Below are positions 1 to 7,585 of a stretch of 53,142 nt of DNA, in pieces (the first letter of the stretch is position 1; each line of letters opens with the position of its first letter). A program made the translations under genes and the position numbers. The notes beneath the pieces are model-generated. The model worked only from the letters and a program-made list of their open reading frames with translations. It did not search any database and was not told the DNA's origin. This stretch comes from Dehalococcoidia bacterium (lineage in GTDB: Bacteria > Chloroflexota > Dehalococcoidia > DSTF01 > JACRBR01). The stretch spans positions 1 through 53,142 of the forward strand of contig JBBDXD010000028.1 of the NCBI GenBank assembly GCA_040902535.1, written 5' to 3'.

Positions 1-50
<50 letters not shown>

Positions 51-58
51 ACCAGGGA

Positions 59-598
59 GTGGCCAACACTGCGCGGGTCGCCGTCTTCATCGATGGCGCG
101 AATTTCTATAATCGTCTCCGCCAGTGCCGCTGGCCGACAAGGATCGACGTTGGCGAGTTCGGTGCCCGGCTCGCGGGAGCGCGCGATTTCGTCGGTGCGT
201 GGTATTACAACGTATCACCTCCAGCCGAGCGCCCGGCAGACCAGATCCGCGGGCAGGAGGCGTACTACGCGCGGATACGCGAGCACGGGCTAGTGACATT
301 CAGATTGGGTTTCCTGCAGCGCCGACGGGTCGACGCGAAGGTGTTATACGAAGAGAAAGGTGTCGACGTGGCTCTGGTCGTCGACATGTTGACTGGCGCG
401 TTCGAGGATCGCTACGACACCGCGGTCCTCGTCTCGTCGGACGGCGACTTCAAGCCCGCAGGGAGGCCGTTGCGACGGTACGCCAAACACGTGGAGTACT
501 TGTACTTTGGCGGATCCCAGCGCTCGTCGGCACTGCTTCAGGCATGCAATGTCGCGAGAAAGTGTCGTCGGTCGTGGCTGATTGAATTCAGCGAATAG
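59..598 (+). CDS. NYN-domain (LabA-like) ribonuclease
   Basis: This 179-residue protein matches the LabA/DUF88 branch of the NYN (PIN-like) nucleases. Visible acidic positions are VFIDGANFYN (Asp12, Asn15), the KGVDVALVVDML segment (Asp103, Asp109) and SSDGDF (Asp128, Asp130), which together would bind the metal ion. Family members act as single-domain RNases or RNA-processing enzymes. The GTG start at 59 is uncertain because the frame stays open into the poly-C run, so the 5' end may be missing. It converges on the phage-tail-like cassette that begins 49 bases downstream and is not obviously part of it. Assignment to the fold is secure; the RNA target cannot be told. Confidence 0.85.
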   Translation: MANTARVAVFIDGANFYNRLRQCRWPTRIDVGEFGARLAGARDFVGAWYYNVSPPAERPADQIRGQEAYYARIREHGLVTFRLGFLQRRRVDAKVLYEEKGVDVALVVDMLTGAFEDRYDTAVLVSSDGDFKPAGRPLRRYAKHVEYLYFGGSQRSSALLQACNVARKCRRSWLIEFSE

Positions 599-646
599 CC
601 AGGCCGCGAGCACCTCTCGCGCACCGTCCTCGCGGACCGCGACAAT

Positions 647-868
647 CTACGTCCATACGGCGAACAGTACGGCGTCGGTGTGGTTGGAGGGGTCGAAGAA
701 TGCGACGGCGACGTTGCGCTCGGCGATCATCTCGCCGGCGGCGATGTCGCGCGCGACGTTGACGCCGGCGACGAATTGCTGCAGCGAGCCTGTGAACTGC
801 ACGGTCGCCTTGTAGGCGCCGGCGTCGAAGGCTTTGAGGATGCCGGCGCGGAGGTCGGGGGCCGTCAT
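647..868 (-). CDS. Small phage-cassette protein, unknown function
   Basis: A 73-residue protein ending the minus-strand cassette. Its ATG overlaps the stop of the preceding 48-residue gene as ATGA, and AGGAG lies 6 nt upstream of the start, so the start is well supported. The sequence alternates hydrophobic and polar residues with a mixed alpha/beta look and has no cysteines or signal peptide. I do not recognise a family; position at the 3' end of a tail-like operon suggests a minor virion or assembly protein, which is inference only. Confidence 0.7.
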   Translation of the reverse strand: MTAPDLRAGILKAFDAGAYKATVQFTGSLQQFVAGVNVARDIAAGEMIAERNVAVAFFDPSNHTDAVLFAVWT

Positions 869-1011
869 GTGGGCTCCTGGATGCTGGTCTCACGACACGC
901 GCAGATGCATGGGCCGTCGTGATCCTTGAGTTTCTTGCAGAGGTGCAGGGGGTGAGTTCCCCAGGTGGCGTTGCACGCGTTGGTCCATATGTCTTTCGTT
1001 TTGGTGGTCAT
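865..1011 (-). CDS. 48-residue Cys/His-rich mini-protein
   Basis: The ATG overlaps the tail-hub stop (ATGA) and the stop overlaps the next start (ATGA), so it sits inside an unbroken translationally coupled chain. It contains Cys13, a His-x2-His-x-Cys stretch (HPLHLC) and an HDGPCICAC ending, consistent with a small zinc-binding knuckle. Similar short Cys/His proteins are common among phage accessory genes. The chain of overlaps is the main support; function unknown. A longer overlapping frame reaching 2490 is an antisense shadow of the upstream gene's coding strand and was not used. Confidence 0.65.
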   Translation of the reverse strand: MTTKTKDIWTNACNATWGTHPLHLCKKLKDHDGPCICACRETSIQEPT

Positions 1012-2978
1012 CGTGGTCCGAGCCTCACTTCCTGTTGGTAGATGGCGCGGCGGTTGTGGTAGCGCCAGCGGATGCCGGTGGCGCGTCGGCGTTCGGTTGC
1101 GGCGCTGATCAGCGTGTCGGCGAACGACACGACGTCGTAGAGCTGCAGTCCGACGTTGGGCTGGGCGATCAGGCGGCCGTGGCCGGCGTCGAGCTGACGC
1201 GAGCGGCGGGGCGCGGCGGCGGTGGCGTCGGCGGCGGCGCCGGTCGCCGACGTGAGGTCGCGTTGGCGGACGATCTCGCCTATGCCCTGCGCGAGCTGCG
1301 TGAAGTCGAGGTCGTCGCCGAAGGCGGCGGCGCCGAAGGCGTGCGCTTCGCTGACGGGCGCGGGGACGGCGCGCAGCTCGAGCGCGCGCAGCGGATGGTC
1401 GAGGCCGTAGGCGTACGTCGTGCCCTGGCTGGCGGAGAGCGTGAGGTTTTCGAGCGTGGCGTCGGCGACGAAGCGGGCGCGGTCCTCGAGGAACGCGTAC
1501 GCCTGCAGCAGCGCCTGGTAGCCGGTGGTCGCCGGGTCGACCGCGAACGCCGGCGTCACCGTCGACAGCCTGGTGGATCCGGACGTGACGGCGAAGTCGA
1601 GGCCGGCGCGGGCGAGGATGCGGTCGATGATCGTCGAGTAGGTGTCGGCGGTGTGCGAGAGGGCGGTGCGCTGCGTCGAGCGGCGCAGCAGGTCCCACGC
1701 GCTTTCGAGCTGGACCCGGAGGACGGAGAGGCCGCCGGAGCGGCGGTGCTCCCAGCCGGCGACCCACATGTCGGGCAGCGGCGACGTGCGGAGGCCTGAG
1801 GCGGTGTCGTAGCCGAAAGCGACGCTGACGCGCGCTCCGAGCGTTAACGGGGCAGGAGGTCCCGCGTAGGCGCCGCCGGCGTTGTCGAGCTCGAGGATGC
1901 CGGTCATGGCGCGCGGCTCCTCGTCGACCTCGAGCGAGAGGACGGCCGCGGTCACGTCGAGCGTGACGGCGGCGGTCGACGCGCGCTGCACCAAATCGAC
2001 GCCGGACTGGTAGACCCAAGACTGGTTTAAGTCGCCGTCGTGGCAGTGGGCGAGGCCGTTGGATCCGGCGTAGCTCGTCGGGACCGGCGTGCGCCACGTG
2101 TAGGCGCCGGCGTCGAAGCCGGCGAGCGGATGGACCCACGTGCGGTACGTGCGCGTGGCGCCGCCGGTGAAGAGCTGCGCCTCGACGTAGTTGACGCGCC
2201 AGGTATCGGAGAACGTGAGCGACGGCGCGCCGAAGGCGGTGATGCCGGCTTCTCCCTGGACCTGCACCCAGAGCGCGGACCACGCCGGCGTGGTCGGGTT
2301 GTAGTGCAACGACCAGACCGTCGGTTTCGCCGTCGTCGTCTCCTCGCCGGTGAGCACGATCTCCCAGAAGAGGCCGCGGACGAGCGCTATGCCGTTGAGC
2401 GTCGCGGCGGTGTGCGGCCAGGTGAGGATCCCCGCGAACACGCCGGCCGTGCGGATGTTGAGGTAGGTGTTGGCGGTGCCGGCGGTACACCAGGCGACGG
2501 CGAGGTCGCCGGACGTGTTGGTGTAGGCGACGGCGAGGTCGGCGATCGCGAACGCCGACGCGAAGAGCGCGGCGTCGGCGGAGAACGTGGCGCCTGAGTC
2601 CGTCGATTCGCGAAAGCGGATGTTGGCGCCGCCGGCGTCGCTGTAGATGACGATGACGTTGGCGCCCCAGGCGGCGGCGGCGACGTTCGAGCCCATGCCG
2701 GTGGCGAGGTCGATCCAGGCGGCGGCGAAGGCGCCGACGGCTGAGGGGTCGGTGACGCGCTGGTACTTGACGGCGCCGGCGGACATGCGGACTCGGTGCA
2801 ACGTGCCGTTGCTCGAGAGCGCCACGTCGTGTTTGGCGTTGGCGTTGGCGGTGGCGTCGAGCTGCGCGAAGTCGAGGCGGCGGACGACGCCGATGTCGTT
2901 GTGCACGATCACTGCGACGTGCGGCTCGCGCGAGGCGTCGACCTGGGCGGCGAGGAGGTCGGCGTGGATGCTACGCAT
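1008..2978 (-). CDS. Phage tail-hub/baseplate-like protein with sialidase-like N-terminus
   Basis: A 656-residue virion-type protein. The N-terminal half is beta-rich and has an Asp-box-like turn (STDSGATF, near residues 126-133) typical of sialidase-type beta-propellers, suggesting a receptor- or glycan-reading module. The second half resembles tail-associated hub proteins (gp27/late-control type): a repeated pattern of beta strands around an ILELDNAGGAY segment, then an RLS-TVTP-like domain and a C-terminal segment that would thread the tail tube. It has no signal peptide. The start at 2978 lies directly after an array of 7-bp repeats. It is the largest gene of the cassette. Family call is by pattern; the exact tail type (siphovirus Dit/Tal or contractile) cannot be decided by eye. 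Confidence 0.6.
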   Translation of the reverse strand: MRSIHADLLAAQVDASREPHVAVIVHNDIGVVRRLDFAQLDATANANAKHDVALSSNGTLHRVRMSAGAVKYQRVTDPSAVGAFAAAWIDLATGMGSNVAAAAWGANVIVIYSDAGGANIRFRESTDSGATFSADAALFASAFAIADLAVAYTNTSGDLAVAWCTAGTANTYLNIRTAGVFAGILTWPHTAATLNGIALVRGLFWEIVLTGEETTTAKPTVWSLHYNPTTPAWSALWVQVQGEAGITAFGAPSLTFSDTWRVNYVEAQLFTGGATRTYRTWVHPLAGFDAGAYTWRTPVPTSYAGSNGLAHCHDGDLNQSWVYQSGVDLVQRASTAAVTLDVTAAVLSLEVDEEPRAMTGILELDNAGGAYAGPPAPLTLGARVSVAFGYDTASGLRTSPLPDMWVAGWEHRRSGGLSVLRVQLESAWDLLRRSTQRTALSHTADTYSTIIDRILARAGLDFAVTSGSTRLSTVTPAFAVDPATTGYQALLQAYAFLEDRARFVADATLENLTLSASQGTTYAYGLDHPLRALELRAVPAPVSEAHAFGAAAFGDDLDFTQLAQGIGEIVRQRDLTSATGAAADATAAAPRRSRQLDAGHGRLIAQPNVGLQLYDVVSFADTLISAATERRRATGIRWRYHNRRAIYQQEVRLGPR

Positions 2979-3013
2979 AGTTTTCAGTTCTCAGTCGTAA
3001 GTTGTAAGTCGGT
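2979..3013. repeat. Heptanucleotide-phased array, AGTTNTN type (5 units)
   Basis: Five consecutive 7-mers beginning AGT: AGTTTTC, AGTTCTC, AGTCGTA, AGTTGTA, AGTCGGT. The array starts immediately after the tail-hub start codon and provides the stop codon of the zinc-protein gene on the minus strand. Confidence 0.85.
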
Positions 3014-3311
3014 TTCGGCGCTTGGGTGCGCGGCGGCGGAGCTGATCTTCCTGGATGCAGGCCTTGCACCATACGTGCATGCCCAGAGGTGCCCGGGGCT
3101 GCGACATGAAGAAGTCCGGCGTCGCGGACCACCACTCTTCGCATTTCGTGCATTGCTTTTGGAGTCCAAACCGCACGTCGTAGCGAAATCGCCGGGGGTG
3201 TTGAAGCGCGAAGGTCTGGCGATCGCGTTCGGTGGCCACCGGCGACTGACGACTGGCGACTGACAAATGTGACAAATGTGATAACTGATCACTCGTCATC
3301 GGGGTCCTCAT
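2991..3311 (-). CDS. Small zinc-ribbon protein (HNH/endonuclease VII-like N-terminal half)
   Basis: Up to 106 residues. It has a CTKC pair followed about 30 residues later by a CKAC pair (WCKACIQE), the four-cysteine ribbon found at the N-terminus of many phage HNH/recombination endonuclease VII proteins, but no His-Asn-His catalytic part follows before the stop. The ATG at 3311 overlaps the J-domain stop as ATGA. A GTG at 3176 would remove an N-terminal part encoded partly by 7-bp repeats (3243-3263) and give a 61-residue protein; both starts are plausible. The stop falls within another 7-bp array, so the gene looks 3' truncated by repeat expansion or was always short. Confidence 0.55.
   Translation of the reverse strand: MRTPMTSDQLSHLSHLSVASRQSPVATERDRQTFALQHPRRFRYDVRFGLQKQCTKCEEWWSATPDFFMSQPRAPLGMHVWCKACIQEDQLRRRAPKRRNRLTTYD
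3243..3281. repeat. Short tandem repeat: three CGACTGR 7-mers then two CAAATGTGA 9-mers
   Basis: CGACTGA, CGACTGG, CGACTGA, followed by CAAATGTGA twice. It lies at the 5' end of the zinc-ribbon frame and may be intergenic if the later GTG start (3176) is used. Confidence 0.8.
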
Positions 3312-3796
3312 GCGCGGTCGCGGCGGACGCGTTGGATGGCGTCGTTGAGCTCGCGCATGTCTTCATCGCTGCCGCCGGCGTCGGGGTGCAGCGCTTTCGC
3401 CAGGGTTTTGTATGCCGCCTCGGCGACGGGGAGCGGCGTGTCGGGCCGCACGCCGAGCAGCTCGTAGGGGTCGCGGTGCACGGCGGCGGCGCCGAGCTGG
3501 AGCATTTGCGAGACGGTGTTCGTGAGCAGGTCGCCGAGGCCTCGGCGGTACGCGAGGCGCAGCCCTTCGAGGGTGAGGTAGACCGCGCGCAGGTTGTCGC
3601 GGTAGCGTTGCTGCAGCCCGTATTGCACGCGCACGGTTTCGCCGTGGAACTCGAAGACCACTTCGGCCGTGTCGTTGGCGTCCTTGAGGTTGCGGGCGCT
3701 GATCAGCTCGGCGTCGCGCCAGCCTTCGAAGCAGTAGCGGAGCTCGCTCATGGTCTCGTCGGGCGTCTTGTTGGTGCTGAGGTTGTAGGTGGGCAT
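3308..3796 (-). CDS. J-domain protein within phage-tail-like cassette
   Basis: A 162-residue protein. Residues 1-100 form a mixed alpha/beta domain I do not recognise; residues 108-157 are a C-terminal J-domain (DPYELLGV start, HPD at 137-139, then a helix ending DAIQRV), which in DnaJ proteins stimulates Hsp70 ATPase. No Gly/Phe or zinc-finger region is present, so it is a type III J-protein that would recruit host DnaK to a specific partner, perhaps during tail assembly. The ATG at 3796 overlaps the preceding TGA by one base; its stop overlaps the next ATG. An open frame running on to 4204 is antisense junk ahead of the true start. Confidence 0.8.
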   Translation of the reverse strand: MPTYNLSTNKTPDETMSELRYCFEGWRDAELISARNLKDANDTAEVVFEFHGETVRVQYGLQQRYRDNLRAVYLTLEGLRLAYRRGLGDLLTNTVSQMLQLGAAAVHRDPYELLGVRPDTPLPVAEAAYKTLAKALHPDAGGSDEDMRELNDAIQRVRRDRA

Positions 3797-4500
3797 CAAT
3801 ACTTCACGCGGTCCTGTTCGAAGATCGACGGCGCGTCGGTGGTGTACATGCGGCGTTGGCGCACGGTGTTGTTGCGGGCGATGCGCGCGAGCTCGGCGCG
3901 GAAGTAGCCGAGGCGCTCGTCGGCGAAGGAGCGGTAGCGGCCCCAGACGTCGTCGCCGCCGGTGTTGATGCGGTTGCTGGCGAACGACGTCCAGTCGAGC
4001 GCGGCGTAGGCGGCGGCGCCGGCGGCGATCAGGTCGTCGTGGGGCGCCGGGACCGTCGACGTGGAGCCGTCGAGCGTGTGCGTCTTCGTCCAGAACACGT
4101 TGACGTTTTCGACCCCGCCAGGCGCGCTCACGACGTCCATCGTCAGCGTGTCCTGCCAGAGCGTGAAGCCGACGCGCCTGGGCGGAAACTCGCCCGTCGG
4201 CCACTCGACGGCCTCGACGGCGATGCGGCCCGTTAGCGTGCTTAAGCTGACGTCGCGCGATGCGGCGACGGTAGCGAGCGTGTCCTTCTGCTCGCGCGGG
4301 GCGTGCAGCGAATACTCGAGCGCGGCGCGCGCGATGTGGCGGTCGAGGACGGTGTCGGTCCAGCGGTCGGCGGGGTCGTCGTGGAGGTCCTTGCGGACGG
4401 CGGCGCGGATGACGGTGATGTCAGCTGCGATGGTGCGTTGCTCCTCTCCGGTGCTGTCGGTTGCGTAAGTTGGTTTCCCCTCCCGGACCCTCCCCTTCAT
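3796..4500 (-). CDS. Phage-cassette structural protein, unknown
   Basis: About 234 residues from the ATG at 4500; the upstream open frame to 4608 is antisense to the preceding gene. Residues 20-70 are helical and charged (IRAAVRKDLHDD, DRHIARAALEYS), the centre is beta-rich (GFTLWQDTLTMDVV) and the end helical. The shape recalls head-tail connector or tail-completion proteins, whose members are often of this length, but no diagnostic motif is visible. Its TGA overlaps the J-domain start by one base, implying coupled translation. No clear ribosome site precedes 4500, so the start is tentative. Confidence 0.55.
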   Translation of the reverse strand: MKGRVREGKPTYATDSTGEEQRTIAADITVIRAAVRKDLHDDPADRWTDTVLDRHIARAALEYSLHAPREQKDTLATVAASRDVSLSTLTGRIAVEAVEWPTGEFPPRRVGFTLWQDTLTMDVVSAPGGVENVNVFWTKTHTLDGSTSTVPAPHDDLIAAGAAAYAALDWTSFASNRINTGGDDVWGRYRSFADERLGYFRAELARIARNNTVRQRRMYTTDAPSIFEQDRVKY

Positions 4501-4531
4501 CGATCGCCGAGGCGTCGAGCCGAGGCTTCGT

Positions 4532-4774
4532 TCAGACGTCGATGGTGAACGTGTGTTCGATGGCGGGCGGGGCGTCGGCGTCGCGCAGCGCGTGGCGCAG
4601 CGCCGCAAGAAAGGCGTCGCGCGACGGGCGCACGTGGAAGACGAGGAGCGCGGTATGCGCGAGCTCGTCGATCCGTACGGTGGCGGTGTATTCGGCGCCG
4701 GCGACGGGCTCGCCGGCGGTGCCGAGCATGACGTCTTGGCGATCCCAGTCGATGAGCGTACACGTGAGCTGCAC
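4532..4774 (-). CDS. 80-residue cassette protein, unknown
   Basis: Begins at GTG 4774, preceded by AAGGAG with 6 nt spacing, one of the best ribosome sites in the cassette. The protein is a compact beta-alpha domain (LTCTLIDWDRQDV, YTATVRIDEL, LVFHVRPS, FLAALRHALRDA) ending HTFTIDV. No family recognised. The ribosome site overlaps the stop of the preceding gene, so the two are translated as neighbours of one mRNA. A 566-residue frame covering this gene and running to 6232 is an Arg/Pro-rich shadow. Confidence 0.65.
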   Translation of the reverse strand: MQLTCTLIDWDRQDVMLGTAGEPVAGAEYTATVRIDELAHTALLVFHVRPSRDAFLAALRHALRDADAPPAIEHTFTIDV

Positions 4775-4785
4775 GGTTGGCTCCT

Positions 4786-5829
4786 TCAGAATGCGACGCC
4801 GACGAGGACGGCGGCGGCCTGCGCTGCGTTGTTGCCCTTGGAACGCGCGGCGACGCGCGTGCCGGCGGGCACGAAGATCGCTGAGTCGAGGCGGCGGAAC
4901 TGGTTGACGCCGGTGTGAAAGCCGGCGGCCTGGCCCATGCACTTGAAGCGGGCGACGGCGTGCCAGACTTCGGCGCCGGCGGCGCCGGCGCCGAGCTGGA
5001 CGTCGATGACGTCGCCGCCGGCGCTGGTGCCCGGCCAGGCGGCGGAGACGGTGCAGAGCCAGAGGTCGTTCGGGACGGCGGCGTGCAGCTGCACGGCGGC
5101 GCCGTAGGCGTCGGCTGAGGCGCCCGTGGTGACGGCGATCGGGACGGCGGTGCTCCCGAGGGCGTCGAACGAGTATGCGCTGCCGAGCGTGTCCTTGCCG
5201 TAGGGGATGTCGTCCGAGGCGAGCGCGGCGGCGGGGATGAGGCCGGTGGCGACGATGCGGCTGCCGGACTTGATGGTGGCGAGGCTGGAGCGGGCGCGGA
5301 ACGCGATGCGGACGCCGGCGGGCAGCAGGATGCCCATGGGGAGGTCGAGCTGCATGGCGGTGAGGTTGGTGAAGGAGGAGGCCTGGCCCATCGTGTAGGG
5401 GACCTCGACGGGCAGCCAGACCTCGGATCCGGCGGCGCCGGTGCCGAACTGGATGATGGCGCCGAACTGGGGGTTGAGGGAGGAGCCGGCGATCAGGAAC
5501 TGGTAGAGGATGCGGTCTTCGGCGAGGCCTGCGTGCAGCTGTACTGCGGCGCTGTACACGTCGGGGCCGGCGGGCATGTTGAACGCGATGCCGCCACCGG
5601 TGCTGGGGTTGATGTCGGCGGAGGCGTTGCCGAGGAAGCCCTGGTAGACGGTGGCGGCGCTCACAGGCGGCGGCTCCAGTCCGCGCTGCGGGAGGAAGCG
5701 CGGGGCGCGCGTACGCCCGGACGAGGCCGGCGATGCGGGCCGTGCGGGGCCTTCGGGCCGCTGCGGTCTCGCGGGCGCGGCGGGGCGGTGAGGGTGCGCA
5801 GGGTGCTTGTTGACAAAGTCTGTTTCCAC
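4786..5829 (-). CDS. Duplicated beta-sandwich virion-like protein
   Basis: About 347 residues from GTG 5829. Residues 1-55 are Pro/Ala/Arg-rich and may be a linker or may precede the true start. The rest holds two copies of one domain of about 130 residues: both contain AAVQLHA, a GTGAAGSEVW/GAGAAGAEVW strand, a MGQAxxF turn and an LPAGVRIAFRAR/VPAGTRVAARSK strand. This is an internal duplication of a beta-sandwich, as in phage tail-fibre, decoration or adhesin proteins. It is the first gene of the cassette; no gene on the same strand lies directly upstream. Confidence 0.6.
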   Translation of the reverse strand: METDFVNKHPAHPHRPAAPARPQRPEGPARPASPASSGRTRAPRFLPQRGLEPPPVSAATVYQGFLGNASADINPSTGGGIAFNMPAGPDVYSAAVQLHAGLAEDRILYQFLIAGSSLNPQFGAIIQFGTGAAGSEVWLPVEVPYTMGQASSFTNLTAMQLDLPMGILLPAGVRIAFRARSSLATIKSGSRIVATGLIPAAALASDDIPYGKDTLGSAYSFDALGSTAVPIAVTTGASADAYGAAVQLHAAVPNDLWLCTVSAAWPGTSAGGDVIDVQLGAGAAGAEVWHAVARFKCMGQAAGFHTGVNQFRRLDSAIFVPAGTRVAARSKGNNAAQAAAVLVGVAF

Positions 5830-5998
5830 ACGCCGTGTGCTCGTTCATGCTCCGGTGACCGATGGCAAGACGGTAGTCGAACATCTGTGCTATCACATAG
5901 CTATGGACGTCACGCGCCAAGCACGGGATGACAGCACCCGTTTCCGGCTGTTCCACGAGGACTGCCGCCCGATCGCAGGTTGATACGAGACGGAGCTG
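5830..5998. other. Divergent intergenic region
   Basis: 169 bases between the start of the minus-strand cassette and a plus-strand membrane-anchored protein, so it should hold two divergent promoters. It includes the small palindrome ATAGCTAT but no convincing -35/-10 pair could be assigned by eye. Confidence 0.4.
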
Positions 5999-6643
5999 AT
6001 GAACGTTGATCCCGGCGTGAACGTACTTTCGGTGCCGAACCATCCGCTGCGGCTGCTCTCTCTGTTCGCGCTGAGCATGTTGGCGAGCCTGATCGTCGCC
6101 GGGGCGGCCGCCGCGCTGGTCTACGTCATCGACGACGTGGGGTTGAGCGACGTGCGCGGCGTCGCGGCGCCGCCGCACGGCATCGACGCGACGGATGGCC
6201 TCGTCGTGGTCATCCCGGTCGAAGACGCGCAACAGTTCGAAGATCTCGCCGGCTTCGCGCCGTTCGTGCCGTCATCGCTGCCGGCGACCACGGTCGACGC
6301 GCCGGTGATGTCGGTGACGCCGCCCGACGAGCAGGGTCGCAGCGTCGGGCGCGTGTCGTACAGCGCGCAGCCTGACCCCGTCGAGGGCATCACGGGCCCG
6401 CTAATCGTCATCATCCAAGCGCAGGGCACGCCGGGCGAAGGCGTCGACGGTCAGCTCAAGCGGCTGACGTCAGGCAACGGGCGCACGCTCGTCGCGACGC
6501 TGCCGTGCGGCGACCTGGTGTTGGACGTGCAGATGTACTTCGGTCCGGGCATCACGTCGGGCGAGCCGTTTGTGACCGACCACATGAAGTCCACGGCGGA
6601 GAGCTTCGTCGACGGCGTGAAGGCGGATTGCAGCGCGCGTTAG
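5999..6643 (+). CDS. Membrane-anchored protein of unknown function
   Basis: 214 residues. One N-terminal transmembrane helix (residues about 18-43, LLSLFALSMLASLIVAG followed by more hydrophobics) anchors an extracytoplasmic domain of about 170 residues, beta-rich with two cysteines (PCGDLVLDV and ADCSAR near the end) that could form a disulfide. GGAG lies a few bases before the ATG. It is divergent from the phage-like cassette and not obviously linked to the toxin-antitoxin pair that follows 50 bases later. No family recognised. Confidence 0.75.
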   Translation: MNVDPGVNVLSVPNHPLRLLSLFALSMLASLIVAGAAAALVYVIDDVGLSDVRGVAAPPHGIDATDGLVVVIPVEDAQQFEDLAGFAPFVPSSLPATTVDAPVMSVTPPDEQGRSVGRVSYSAQPDPVEGITGPLIVIIQAQGTPGEGVDGQLKRLTSGNGRTLVATLPCGDLVLDVQMYFGPGITSGEPFVTDHMKSTAESFVDGVKADCSAR

Positions 6644-6653
6644 CGGCTGCTAT

Positions 6654-6683
6654 TTGACAACATCTGCAATAAATGAGCATAAT
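6654..6683 (+). promoter_or_regulatory. Sigma70-type promoter of HTH/PIN pair
   Basis: Perfect -35 TTGACA (6654-6659), 18-nt spacer, -10 CATAAT (6678-6683). Transcription would begin near 6690, only a few bases before the ATG at 6693, and no ribosome site is present, so the mRNA is predicted to be leaderless. Confidence 0.65.
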
Positions 6684-6692
6684 TGCAACGAT

Positions 6693-7115
6693 ATGCGAGA
6701 GCGTCGCAGCCCGAATGAGCAGCGCAACGCGCAGGTCTCGGATCTCTGCACGGTGGCGGAGGCGGCCGAGATGCTTGGCGTCAGCGTATCCACTATCTGG
6801 CGCTGGGTGGACTCCGGACAGCTTCCGGCGTTCCGCGTCGGACCGAAGGCGATTCGCATCAAGCGACAGGATGTAGAAGCCGCGATTCAGCCGGTTTCAC
6901 GCCAAAACGAGGTCCCCACGATGAGTCGCATCTACACCGACACCAGAGAAGCGCTGCGGCCCAGGACGGCGGAGGAAAGGGCGCGCGCACTTGCCTGGCT
7001 TGAGCGGGCAGAGAAACTTGCGAAGCGGTTCAGCGCTCGACGCAAGGGACTCCCTCTGCCCGACTCGGCGGCGATCATCAGGGAGGCTCGAGAAGAACGC
7101 TCCAAGCAACTATGA
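6693..7115 (+). CDS. Antitoxin-type MerR/excisionase helix-turn-helix protein
   Basis: 140 residues from ATG 6693. Residues 18-68 form an HTH_17/excisionase-like winged helix (TVAEAAEMLGVSVSTIWRWV, then the wing VGPKAIRIKRQDVEAAI). The C-terminal half is helical and basic with no known fold and would fit a toxin-wrapping tail. The stop overlaps the PIN-domain start as ATGA, the usual order in VapBC-type modules (DNA-binding antitoxin first). An earlier TTG at 6654 is part of the -35 box and was rejected as a start. Autorepression of the promoter just upstream is expected from the family, not shown here. Confidence 0.8.
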   Translation: MRERRSPNEQRNAQVSDLCTVAEAAEMLGVSVSTIWRWVDSGQLPAFRVGPKAIRIKRQDVEAAIQPVSRQNEVPTMSRIYTDTREALRPRTAEERARALAWLERAEKLAKRFSARRKGLPLPDSAAIIREAREERSKQL

Positions 7116-7585
7116 GCGACGCCATCGTGGTGGACGCCAGCATCGCGTTGAAGTGGATCTTCAACGAGGACTACTCAGATGGCGCACGCAGCCTGCTCCG
7201 ACATACGCTCGCACAAGGACATGAGCTCGTCGCGCCAGCGATATTCTTGAGCGAGGTCACAAACGCCGTCTTCCAACACGAACGCCTCGGGCTGATCACC
7301 GCGAAAGAGAGCGACCTGGCCATTGCGTCGTTGCTTGCCAATCCCGTCGAAGTTCTCTCACCGCCCACGCTGTATGGCGACGCCCTTGAGCTCGCAAGGC
7401 AGCACGGACTCCGCGCAACATACGACAGCCAGTACCTCGCACTCGCCGTCAGTCTTGATGCGGAGTTCTGGACCGCCGACGACCGACTGTTCGATGCGCT
7501 GCCCCGATCGCTGGGATGGGTACGGCGGATCGCTGACTATCGTGTGCCGCGCGCACTGAGAAAAACGAGCCTGCTACTCAAATAG
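7112..7585 (+). CDS. vapC: VapC-like PIN-domain toxin ribonuclease
   Basis: 157 residues with the complete acidic set of a PIN nuclease: Asp8 (VVDASIALKW), Glu48 (FLSEVTNAV), Asp105 (TYDSQYLALA) and Asp123/Asp124 (WTADDRLFDAL). VapC toxins cleave tRNA or rRNA loops when released from the antitoxin. The gene is coupled by a 4-bp overlap to the HTH protein upstream, and its 3' end overlaps the convergent lipoprotein gene by 12 bases. The antitoxin type (excisionase-like rather than AbrB or RHH) is a recognised but less common VapB partner. Confidence 0.85.
   Translation: MSDAIVVDASIALKWIFNEDYSDGARSLLRHTLAQGHELVAPAIFLSEVTNAVFQHERLGLITAKESDLAIASLLANPVEVLSPPTLYGDALELARQHGLRATYDSQYLALAVSLDAEFWTADDRLFDALPRSLGWVRRIADYRVPRALRKTSLLLK

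Noticed and set aside
865-2490. 541-residue minus-strand open frame
   Set aside because: Arg/His/Pro-rich composition typical of an alternative frame of the tail-hub gene; only its last 48 residues are a real gene.
5893-6078. 61-residue minus-strand frame in the divergent gap
   Set aside because: No ribosome site, Ser/Arg-rich and overlapping the start of a better supported gene.
4532-6232. 566-residue minus-strand open frame
   Set aside because: Runs in another frame through the duplicated beta-sandwich gene and the divergent intergenic region; only the last 80 residues are supported.
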